Made by a program: the position numbers and the translations under genes. From Polaribacter sp. HaHaR_3_91 (lineage in GTDB: Bacteria; Bacteroidota; Bacteroidia; Flavobacteriales; Flavobacteriaceae): a DNA stretch of 64,000 nucleotides. Of this stretch, positions 25,655-32,810 are shown in pieces (the stretch's first letter is position 1; every line of letters starts with the position of its first letter). Where the stretch lies: NCBI RefSeq assembly GCF_019278525.1, contig NZ_CP058986.1:3921001-3985000 (forward strand), given 5' to 3'. The notes under the pieces were generated by a model. The model ran no database searches. It was not told the DNA's origin and saw only the letters and a program-made list of their open reading frames with translations.

Positions 25655-25737
25655 TTTGGTAACAATTTGAATACCAATATATAAAATATTTGTTGATAAA
25701 ATTGTTAAGAAATTGTTTTTCAAAACGCCTTAATTTC

Positions 25738-25745
25738 TATATTTG
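25738..25745 (+). promoter_or_regulatory. Promoter -7 box of SPOR gene; near-leaderless
   Basis: TATATTTG lies 5 bases before the ATG at 25751, with a TTG at 25713-25715 at fitting distance for the -33 element. Transcription should start at or next to the start codon, giving a leaderless or nearly leaderless mRNA. Confidence 0.55.
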
Positions 25746-25750
25746 TTCTA

Positions 25751-26665
25751 ATGAAATTAGCAACTTACATAAACGATTTACTGTACAGATACGACTGCGT
25801 AATTGTACCTGACTTTGGAGGATTTGTAACCAATAAAATTGGTGCAAAAGCCAATAATTTTACACATACTTTTACACCACCTACTAAACAGGTTACTTTT
25901 AATAGTTTGTTAAAACACAATGATGGTTTATTAGCTAATTATATTGCTTCTGCAGAAAACATTTCTTTCGAAAAAGCTTCTACTGCTATTTCATTATCTG
26001 TTATTAAGTGGCAAAATGAACTACAGTCTAACACTGTACAAATTGATAGTTTAGGTGTTTTGTCTTTAAATGAAGAAAAACAAATTATTTTTGAACCGAA
26101 TGCTGCTGTTAATTACTTAACGGAATCTTTTGGTTTAGACTCCGTAACATCTTCTGCTATTTCTAGATTTAAAGAACAAGTAAAACCTTTGAATCCTCTT
26201 CCTGTAAAAGAAGAGCGCAAAAGAGGAATACCTGCATTTATAAAATATGCTGCAACTGCTGCTATTTTACTAACTCTAGGTTATGCTGGCTATAATGGTT
26301 ATGAAAATAATCTACAAAAAGAAAACTTAGCGAATCAAGAAAAAGCAATTCAGAAAAAAATACAAGCTGCTACTTTTGTTATTTCTAATCCTTTACCAAC
26401 TATTAACTTAAATGTTGTTAAAGAAGTAGCGAAACCTTTTCATATTGTTGCCGGCGCTTTTCAATTTGCAGAAAATGCAGAAAAAAGAGTAGAAGAATTA
26501 AAAGCAAAAGGATTTGATGCTAAGATAATTGGCGTTAACAAATGGGGACTTACTCAAGTTACTTTTAACAGTTACGCTAGCCGAAATGAAGCTACTAACA
26601 ACCTTTATAGAATTCAGAAAACAGTATCTAAAGATGCTTGGTTACTTGTTGAAAAGTTAGATTAA
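25751..26665 (+). CDS. HU-CCDC81-like and SPOR domain protein
   Basis: A 304-residue protein. The N-terminus (1-130) resembles the bacterial HU-CCDC81 domain pair: YINDLLYRYDCVIVPDFGGF, then FNSLLKHNDGLLANYIASAE and QIDSLGVLSLNEEKQIIFEP. A single TM follows (about 160-180, FIKYAATAAILLTLGYAGY). The C-terminus (225-304) is a SPOR domain (FHIVAGAFQFAENAEKRVEELKAKG). SPOR domains bind denuded septal peptidoglycan, so it is likely a division-site protein with its HU-like part in the cytoplasm. It is divergent from dprA. Confidence 0.9.
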   Translation: MKLATYINDLLYRYDCVIVPDFGGFVTNKIGAKANNFTHTFTPPTKQVTFNSLLKHNDGLLANYIASAENISFEKASTAISLSVIKWQNELQSNTVQIDSLGVLSLNEEKQIIFEPNAAVNYLTESFGLDSVTSSAISRFKEQVKPLNPLPVKEERKRGIPAFIKYAATAAILLTLGYAGYNGYENNLQKENLANQEKAIQKKIQAATFVISNPLPTINLNVVKEVAKPFHIVAGAFQFAENAEKRVEELKAKGFDAKIIGVNKWGLTQVTFNSYASRNEATNNLYRIQKTVSKDAWLLVEKLD

Positions 26666-26715
26666 TTCTACTTTTCTTTAACAATTTTAAACCTCATTTT
26701 TTAATAAGCGATTGC

Positions 26716-26723
26716 TATCTTTG
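26716..26723 (+). promoter_or_regulatory. Promoter -7 box of thioesterase gene
   Basis: TATCTTTG followed by C is a close match to TAnnTTTG. It lies 17 bases before the ATG at 26741. Confidence 0.55.
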
Positions 26724-26740
26724 CAAAAAAACATTTTTTG

Positions 26741-27250
26741 ATGGAAGTAAAAACGCCGAAAGAATCTTTAACAATACTTACCGACTTAGTTTTACCTGGG
26801 GAAACCAATTATTTAGACAACCTTTTTGGTGGTGAATTACTTGCTAGAATGGATAGAGCTTGTAGCATTGCTGCTAGAAGACACTCCAGAAGAATTGTAG
26901 TTACAGCCTCTGTAAACCATGTTGCTTTTAGTAAAGCAATACCTGTTGGTAGTGTAGTTACAATAGAAGCTAAGGTATCTAGAGCGTTTAACTCTTCTAT
27001 GGAAACCTATGTAGATGTTTGGACAGAAGACAGACAATCTGGATCTAGAACTAAAGTAAACGAAGGTATTTACACGTTTGTTGCCGTAGATGAAACAGGA
27101 AAACCTGTTGCTATTCCTCAAATTAGACCAGAAACAGATTTAGAACTAACACGCTTTGAAGGAGCTTTAAGACGTAAAGAGTTAAGTTTAGTTTTAGCAG
27201 GAAAACTAAAGCCTGGAGATGCGACTGCCTTAAAAGCAGTATTTAGTTAA
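26741..27250 (+). CDS. Acyl-CoA thioesterase (hotdog fold)
   Basis: A 169-residue cytosolic enzyme that hydrolyses acyl-CoA to free fatty acid and CoA. It has the BFIT/YciA-like signature LPGETNYLDNLFGGELLARM with the catalytic Asn/Asp region, AARRHSRRIVVTASVNHVAF, and SVVTIEAKVSRAFNSSMETY..VWTEDR. Only one hotdog domain is present, the usual YciA size. I take the ATG at 26741; a TTG directly before it is in frame but redundant. The mechanosensitive channel gene follows 11 bases later. Confidence 0.9.
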   Translation: MEVKTPKESLTILTDLVLPGETNYLDNLFGGELLARMDRACSIAARRHSRRIVVTASVNHVAFSKAIPVGSVVTIEAKVSRAFNSSMETYVDVWTEDRQSGSRTKVNEGIYTFVAVDETGKPVAIPQIRPETDLELTRFEGALRRKELSLVLAGKLKPGDATALKAVFS

Positions 27251-27261
27251 ATACTATAATT

Positions 27262-27762
27262 ATGGAATTTTACAATTATAAAATCATATCATCAATAGCA
27301 ATTATAGTTGTTGCTTTTTTAATTCGCTTTGTAATTACCAATTCTTTAAGGAAAATTCAAGTAAAATTTGGGTTTCAAAAAGCTAGAATTATTTTAACAA
27401 ATAAAATAATTTCAGTGCTTATTTACATTACTATAATTGTATTTGTATCTTTTGTTTGGGGAGTAGACGAGAAACAATTATTAGTTTACGTTTCTTCCTT
27501 TTTAACCATTTTAGGTATTGCTTTTTTTGCACAATGGTCTATTCTTTCTAATATTACTGCTGGCTTAATTTTATTTATAAATTATCCTGTAAAAATTGGA
27601 GACACCATTACTATTCTAGAAAAAGATAATAATATTACAGGTGAAATTAGAGATATTGGTGCATTTTTTATCACTTTAAGAACATTAGAAAAAGAATTAA
27701 TAACCATTCCTAATGCAGTTATTCTTCAGAAAAACATTAAGTACTCTCCTCAACCAGAATAG
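27262..27762 (+). CDS. Short MscS-family mechanosensitive channel
   Basis: A 166-residue membrane protein with about three TM segments (about 9-27, 52-70 and 78-105) followed by a beta domain (IGDTITILEKDNNITGEIRDIG..FFITLRTLEKELITIPNAVIL). That is the pore helix plus middle beta domain of MscS. The C-terminal alpha/beta vestibule domain of about 90 residues found in E. coli MscS is absent, and a clean stop and terminator follow, so this is a compact family member rather than an obvious truncation. Confidence 0.85.
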   Translation: MEFYNYKIISSIAIIVVAFLIRFVITNSLRKIQVKFGFQKARIILTNKIISVLIYITIIVFVSFVWGVDEKQLLVYVSSFLTILGIAFFAQWSILSNITAGLILFINYPVKIGDTITILEKDNNITGEIRDIGAFFITLRTLEKELITIPNAVILQKNIKYSPQPE

Positions 27763-27826
27763 TCATCATTTAACCTTTCCAGTAAAGATTCTTATTAAGA
27801 TTAAATAGTTAAAGGTTATCACAAAA

Positions 27827-27858
27827 AAAGAAGCGCAAATCTAAATTTGCGCTTCTTT
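27827..27858. terminator. Bidirectional terminator between convergent genes
   Basis: The stem AAAGAAGCGCAAAT pairs with ATTTGCGCTTCTTT around the loop CTAA, with A- and T-rich flanks on both sides. It separates the mechanosensitive channel gene from the PfpI-family gene. Confidence 0.85.
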
Positions 27859-27886
27859 CTTTTTTACTAATAGCAATAAGATAAAA

Positions 27887-28447
27887 TTAAGCCATTTGGC
27901 CTTTATGTTTACCTTCATATACTTCTTCTACTAACTTAGCATTAAATGCAGGTAAATCATCAGGATTCCTACTAGTAACTAATCCTTTATCTACAACTAC
28001 TTCTTCATCAACCCAATTTGCTCCAGCATTTATAAGATCTGTTTTAATTGAGCTGTATGAAGTTATATTTCTTCCTTTTAAGACGTCTGCTTCCGCCAAT
28101 AACCAAGGTCCATGGCAAATAGCTCCAACAGGTTTATGATGCTCAAAAAAGGATTTCACAAAATGAACTGCATCTTCATTATTACGTAATAAGTCTGGGT
28201 TTATAACTCCACCAGGCAACATCAATGCATTGTAGTTTTCTTGAGACACCTCTTTTAAAGTTTTATCTACTTTATACGTTTCTCCCCAATTACCTTCATT
28301 CCAAGATTTTATTTCTCCAGATTCTAAAGACACAATGTGCACCTCTGCACCTGCTTCCTCTAAAGCTTTCTTTGGTTCTCTTAATTCACTTTCTTCAAAT
28401 CCATTAGTTGCTAATATTGCAACGGTCTTTCTGTTTAAGTTTTCCAT
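27887..28447 (-). CDS. DJ-1/PfpI family type 1 glutamine amidotransferase-like protein
   Basis: A 186-residue cytosolic protein of the PfpI/YhbO/Hsp31-like group, associated with deglycase or stress-protective activities. The nucleophile Cys is in VGAICHGPWLLAEAD with the following His. The Glu of FEESELREPKKALEEAG near the N-terminus completes the family pattern, and NALMLPGGVINPDLLR is also typical. It stands alone between a terminator and its own candidate promoter (TAAGTTTG, minus strand, 28493-28500). The exact substrate is unknown. Confidence 0.9.
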   Translation of the reverse strand: MENLNRKTVAILATNGFEESELREPKKALEEAGAEVHIVSLESGEIKSWNEGNWGETYKVDKTLKEVSQENYNALMLPGGVINPDLLRNNEDAVHFVKSFFEHHKPVGAICHGPWLLAEADVLKGRNITSYSSIKTDLINAGANWVDEEVVVDKGLVTSRNPDDLPAFNAKLVEEVYEGKHKGQMA

Positions 28448-28492
28448 TTTAATAAAATTTTAATTAATATAAAAAATTTGTAAATTCTTGTA

Positions 28493-28500
28493 CAAACTTA
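28493..28500 (-). promoter_or_regulatory. Candidate -7 box of PfpI-family gene
   Basis: TAAGTTTG on the minus strand matches TAnnTTTG, 45 bases before the ATG at 28447. Confidence 0.4.
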
Positions 28501-28566
28501 ATTATATACCAGCGTTCTTATATGTGGTATCAAATTCTATTTTAACGCAAATACTATCTTAAGTAA

Positions 28567-29817
28567 TTATCTTCTTAGAATCCAAGAAGAAGGATTTAAA
28601 CGTGTTGTATTTTTAAACAATACAAAAACTAATTTTGTTTTTTTAGAAACCTTATCCGTAAAAACCTGACCAATTGCTTGTCCTGTTATTATAACATCTC
28701 CTTTTTTAACAGTTACTTTTTCTAAGTTGTTGTATGATGAAATATAATTACCATGTTGTATTAAAACATTTTTTCTTCCTTCTGCACTCACCAAAATATT
28801 TAAAACTCTACCATTAAAAATAGATTGCGCTTTTATACCTTGTTTAGTTACAATATGTAAACCGGTACCATTAACGGTAATTCCAGGAAATGAGGGATGC
28901 GGCTGTGTACCAAACCTTCTAACCACAATACCTTCGCTTACAGGCCAAGGTAATTTACCTTTATTTAATTCAAATTTTGCTGCTAAAGCCTTTGCTTCCG
29001 GACTTAAAATAAACTCATTTTTCTTAACAACAGTTGGTTTACTATTACTAGGTTTATCCTTTAGTTTCGCTCTTGCAATTCTATTTGCTCGCTCAATTTC
29101 TTCACGGATTTTTCTATCAATTTGTACAGTAACTCTTTTCTCTTCTTTAACCTTACTTTGAAGCTCTTTTTTATAACTACTTTCTTTCTTCTTAATAGCA
29201 GCTAATAACTTCTCTTGATTCCTTTTATCTTCTTCAATTTCCTTTTTTTGTTCATTTTCAGATGCAATTAACTTATCTTTTAAGGATTTTTGAACCAATA
29301 AAGAGTCATTTACAGATTGTACTTCATTTGCATGAATAACAATTTCTTCTCCTTGCTTTTTTCTATAAGCAGTATATTGTTTCATATACTCAAACCTTTT
29401 ATAAGCTTGGTGAAAGTTTTGTGAAGAAAGTAAAAACATCATTCTACTTTGTTGAAATTTACTTTTGTACGATTTTAAAATAATATCTGCATAGTCTGCT
29501 TTTAAATCTGCTAACTTCTTTTTTAATTTTTTTAACTCAGTTTCATTAGCACGAATCTCTTTTGATAATATTCTTGCTTCTGCGTTAATTATAGCAATCA
29601 ATTTAGCCCTAACACTTATTTTTCTATTTAAATCGTTTAGGTCTTCTAACGCATTATCTACTTTTTTCTTTTCTTTAAAAAGCAACGAGTTTACTTGCTT
29701 AATTTCATAATTAAGTTTCTTTCGCTGTTCTTCTAGCTGTTTTCTTGTTTGTCCAAAAACAGAAAAAACACTTAGAAAAAAAATTAAAACGGGTATGTAA
29801 AAATTTCTACTTTTCAC
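28567..29817 (-). CDS. Murein hydrolase activator EnvC family protein
   Basis: A 416-residue exported protein: signal peptide (VLIFFLSVFSVFGQ), long coiled coil (about residues 22-250, rich in Lys/Glu with KQLEEQRKKLNYEIKQ), and a C-terminal LytM/M23-like domain (about 290-416, FGTQPHPSFPGITVNGTGLH). The metallopeptidase zinc ligands look incomplete, as expected for an activator of amidases rather than an active peptidase. FtsX recruits EnvC proteins at the septum. The start is GTG, overlapping the TAG of the DUF4292 gene by one base (TAGTG), so they are coupled. Confidence 0.88.
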   Translation of the reverse strand: MKSRNFYIPVLIFFLSVFSVFGQTRKQLEEQRKKLNYEIKQVNSLLFKEKKKVDNALEDLNDLNRKISVRAKLIAIINAEARILSKEIRANETELKKLKKKLADLKADYADIILKSYKSKFQQSRMMFLLSSQNFHQAYKRFEYMKQYTAYRKKQGEEIVIHANEVQSVNDSLLVQKSLKDKLIASENEQKKEIEEDKRNQEKLLAAIKKKESSYKKELQSKVKEEKRVTVQIDRKIREEIERANRIARAKLKDKPSNSKPTVVKKNEFILSPEAKALAAKFELNKGKLPWPVSEGIVVRRFGTQPHPSFPGITVNGTGLHIVTKQGIKAQSIFNGRVLNILVSAEGRKNVLIQHGNYISSYNNLEKVTVKKGDVIITGQAIGQVFTDKVSKKTKLVFVLFKNTTRLNPSSWILRR

Positions 29818-30587
29818 TATAATTTTATTTGCTTATAACTTCTAGGGATTGAAAAAGAAGTATCTATATCTGTATTAAATTCTACAGATCTTACTGTAAA
29901 ATCTATATCTGTAAATTTACCAGGTTGCTTGGCTTTAATATTAATTTCTGATGGAAAAATTGCATCATCAACCACGTTATAAGATGGGTAAAAGACATCT
30001 AAACGTTGATTTTTTACTGAATTAACAATAGATTGTTTGTCTAATTTAAAATGCGAAGGATTTACTGAAAAGAAGATATCGAATAAGCTTGCCTTAATTT
30101 CTGGTGATAAAACATACGAGTTATCTACTATACTTACATTTTGCTTTTGATCTTTAACATTGGTTAAAGACTGCCCTAAAAACAAATTCTGAAGTTGATT
30201 AAAATTAATATCTGTACCTAACAACTTTTTTAGCATTGTAAAATCTCCTTCAAAATATTCTCTTTCTAAAGACGAATAGTAACTTACAGAAGTTGGTGTA
30301 ATCTTTGCTTTAAAAAGGGTAATAAACTTAGTTCCTTTCAGCCAAATCACCTTATCTTTTTCCATTTTTAAATTAACGGAAATACTTTGATTAATCTTAC
30401 CGTTATTAAAATTTGCCTTCAGTTTTGCATCTACTGTTTTTTTATCAAAATTAGCAGCAACATGTTTTCTAGCAACTTTTTTAGCAGACATCTCTTCAGC
30501 AATAACATTTGCATCAATCATACTTTTTTTTGCTTTACAGGAAGTAAATACAATTGTAAATACTATAAAATATTTTAAAAATCTCAT
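29817..30587 (-). CDS. DUF4292 lipoprotein
   Basis: A 256-residue lipoprotein (signal FLKYFIVFTIVFTSC, lipobox Cys at about 17). The mature protein is beta-rich with INQSISVNLKMEKDKVIWLKG and repeated strands such as VSYYSSLEREYFEGDFTMLK, matching DUF4292 of Bacteroidota. The half-barrel-like pattern resembles LolA/LolB-type lipid-binding folds; that link is an inference. It lies between a TPR protein and EnvC with 2-base and 1-base junctions, so an envelope role is likely. Confidence 0.85.
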   Translation of the reverse strand: MRFLKYFIVFTIVFTSCKAKKSMIDANVIAEEMSAKKVARKHVAANFDKKTVDAKLKANFNNGKINQSISVNLKMEKDKVIWLKGTKFITLFKAKITPTSVSYYSSLEREYFEGDFTMLKKLLGTDINFNQLQNLFLGQSLTNVKDQKQNVSIVDNSYVLSPEIKASLFDIFFSVNPSHFKLDKQSIVNSVKNQRLDVFYPSYNVVDDAIFPSEINIKAKQPGKFTDIDFTVRSVEFNTDIDTSFSIPRSYKQIKL

Positions 30588-30589
30588 TC

Positions 30590-31570
30590 TTAATTTTTTA
30601 TTTTTTTTGATTTCTCTATAAAGTTTTTTTCCTCTTTAAAATTACCTAAACCATTATAAGAAACTGCCATTTCTTTATAAAAATCTGCTTCCATAGTATC
30701 CTCAATTACAAAATCGATACCATTCTGTAAACTTATTAACGCATTTTTAAACTTTTTCTGATAATTTAAAGCCTTTCCTTTCATTAAATATACAAAAGGC
30801 TGCGCAGGAAACAGCAAAATGCCTTCATCAGAATATTTTAAAAGCACTTCAGGATTCTCTTTAGCCGCTACTAAAATTTGCTGTAAAACAGCATATGATT
30901 TATTCGCTTTAAATTGCTCTTCAAGAGAGCCTCCATCAGTTATTTTTTTTTCAACCACCGAATTATTTCTCCTTTTAGCTAAGCCTTCTTTCAACCTTTT
31001 AAAAGAGGTAGAAAGTCCGTTATTCTGCTCCATTGTATTCATTAAAGAAATCGCTTTGTCTTCTTCTTTATTATTTAAATACAACTTTACCAATAACTCT
31101 TGCTCGCTTAAATTAAGAGTTACCAATTTTTCCTGAACTTCAATTGCATCAGAAAAATTTTTATCTTTTATATGGATTTTAACAAGATGCTGTAACATCC
31201 AAATATTATTGGGCTCATTATTAAGCGCTCTTTTTATGTACTCTTTTGCTAATAATGTTTTATTAAGCAGTAAATAATTTTTAGAAAACTCAAAATAAAC
31301 AGCCATATTACCTGTTAAAATCTGGTTACTATTTTCTAAATTTTCAATCGCTTTTTGATAATTACCAATTGATTTTTCGGACAAAGCCTTAAAAAAAAAT
31401 TGCTGAAAGTCTAACTCTTTTTCTTCTGTTAAATCCTTAGCAATTGGTATACTGTCTTGTGAGAAAGAGTTGAAGGAAAAGAGAACAAAGAAGAAAGAAA
31501 AAAGAGCATAGGTATAAAAACCTACAATATTCTTTTCTCTAAACTCTTTGTTCTTTCCTATAAATATCAT
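30590..31570 (-). CDS. Tetratricopeptide repeat protein, exported
   Basis: A 326-residue protein with a hydrophobic N-terminal segment (residues about 18-38, TYALFSFFFVLFSFNSFSQ) that looks like a signal peptide, followed by TPR helices. Examples are KSIGNYQKAIENLENSNQIL, LLLNKTLLAKEYIKRALNNE, VYLMKGKALNYQKKFKNALI and VSYNGLGNFKEEKNFIEKSK. TPRs bind partner proteins; the partner is unknown. Its ATG is directly next to the stop of the nucleotidyltransferase gene, and DUF4292 follows after 2 bases, giving a four-gene operon ending in EnvC. Confidence 0.85.
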   Translation of the reverse strand: MIFIGKNKEFREKNIVGFYTYALFSFFFVLFSFNSFSQDSIPIAKDLTEEKELDFQQFFFKALSEKSIGNYQKAIENLENSNQILTGNMAVYFEFSKNYLLLNKTLLAKEYIKRALNNEPNNIWMLQHLVKIHIKDKNFSDAIEVQEKLVTLNLSEQELLVKLYLNNKEEDKAISLMNTMEQNNGLSTSFKRLKEGLAKRRNNSVVEKKITDGGSLEEQFKANKSYAVLQQILVAAKENPEVLLKYSDEGILLFPAQPFVYLMKGKALNYQKKFKNALISLQNGIDFVIEDTMEADFYKEMAVSYNGLGNFKEEKNFIEKSKKIKN

Positions 31571-32587
31571 TTATGTCAATTCTGTATAATCACCAATACT
31601 TACAGAAGTATATTTACCATTGTATTTTGCATGGTTACCAATCATTGCGTTGTCTAAATCGGCATTAGAAATCGCTACATTAGATTGAATTAGCGAGTTT
31701 ACAATCGTAGAATTCTCCACTATACTATTTGCTCCAATAGAAACATAAGGTCCTATTTTTGCATTTTTAAGCACCACATTCTCACCAATAAAACATGGTT
31801 GAATAATTTCTGAGTTTTCTAAAACGACATCTTTAGCAACTAAATTATTACCAGCTTCATGTTCAAAACCTAAAACTTGTTTATTGGTATCTACTGTTGG
31901 ATCTTTTTTACCACAATCCATCCAAGCATCTACCGTTCCAGGAATAAATTTTGCCCCTTGTTGCTTTAAAGATTCTAAAACATTTGTAAGTTGATACTCT
32001 CCATTTTCTTTTAAATCGTTGTCGATTAAATATTGAATTTCTTCTAATAATTTATCACCACTTTTAAAATAATAAATTCCAATAATTGCTAAATCTGAAA
32101 CAAAATCTTTTGGCTTTTCTATAAAATCTGTAATAATACCATCTTGTAATTTTACAACACCAAAAGCACTTGGGTTTGCTACTTTACTTACCCAAATTGC
32201 ACCATCAGCATTTACATCTAAAGTAAAATCTGCTTTAAATAAAGTATCTGCATAGGCAACAACACAAGGTCCAGTTAAAGATTCTTTTGCCATATAAATT
32301 GCATGTGCAGTTCCTAAAGCTTCTTCTTGCACATACACAGATCCTTTTGCACCTAATTCTGCAGCAATTTTTAATAATTGAGCTTCTGTGTCTGTAGGAA
32401 ATCCTTTTGCAGTTGTACCGATAACAAAGGCAATTTCATCAATTTTTTCATCAATAACAGAAGCAATATCTTCTACTAAACGTTGTACAATTGGTTTTCC
32501 TGCAATTACGGTTAAAGGCTTAGGAACTGTTAATGTATGAGGTCTTAAACGAGACCCAATTCCGGCCATTGGCACTATTATTTTCAT
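31571..32587 (-). CDS. Sugar-phosphate nucleotidyltransferase
   Basis: A 338-residue cytosolic enzyme that activates a sugar-1-phosphate to an NDP-sugar. The N-terminal domain carries MAGIGSRLRPHTLTVPKPL (residues 7-25), VVAYADTLFKADF with the metal-binding Asp, and FIEKPKDF. The C-terminus (about 250-338) is a left-handed beta-helix with imperfect hexapeptides (LVAKDVVLENSEIIQ, IGENVVLKNAKIGPYVSIGA). It is distinct from the RfbA at 50040-50894. The substrate is not evident. It leads the TPR-DUF4292-EnvC operon, which suggests envelope glycan synthesis. Confidence 0.88.
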   Translation of the reverse strand: MKIIVPMAGIGSRLRPHTLTVPKPLTVIAGKPIVQRLVEDIASVIDEKIDEIAFVIGTTAKGFPTDTEAQLLKIAAELGAKGSVYVQEEALGTAHAIYMAKESLTGPCVVAYADTLFKADFTLDVNADGAIWVSKVANPSAFGVVKLQDGIITDFIEKPKDFVSDLAIIGIYYFKSGDKLLEEIQYLIDNDLKENGEYQLTNVLESLKQQGAKFIPGTVDAWMDCGKKDPTVDTNKQVLGFEHEAGNNLVAKDVVLENSEIIQPCFIGENVVLKNAKIGPYVSIGANSIVENSTIVNSLIQSNVAISNADLDNAMIGNHAKYNGKYTSVSIGDYTELT

Positions 32588-32810
32588 ATCTTTTTTTTAT
32601 CAATAAATATGGACGCAATATAGCACTAATTAAAATATTCTAAAATTAGATTTTGATGAAATATAATTACCTAAATCTCTTTAATTAACATAAAAACCAG
32701 AACATTTAACATAAATATAGCTTAGAATTCGCTCAAACAAATTAAATGACATCAAAAAACCTACTTAACGCTTGGGTTTTTGTTTCTTTGCAAAAAATAA
32801 ATTTATTTCT

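Noticed and set aside
25655..25723. Longer DprA start (ATG at 25723)
   Set aside because: It would add 23 hydrophobic residues not typical of DprA and overlap the promoter region of the divergent SPOR gene; the TTG at 25654 fits the family N-terminus.
32772..32810. N-terminal extension of the ABC-F protein
   Set aside because: The extra 13 residues are unrelated to the family and overlap a -7-like box; GTG 32811 gives the expected N-terminus.
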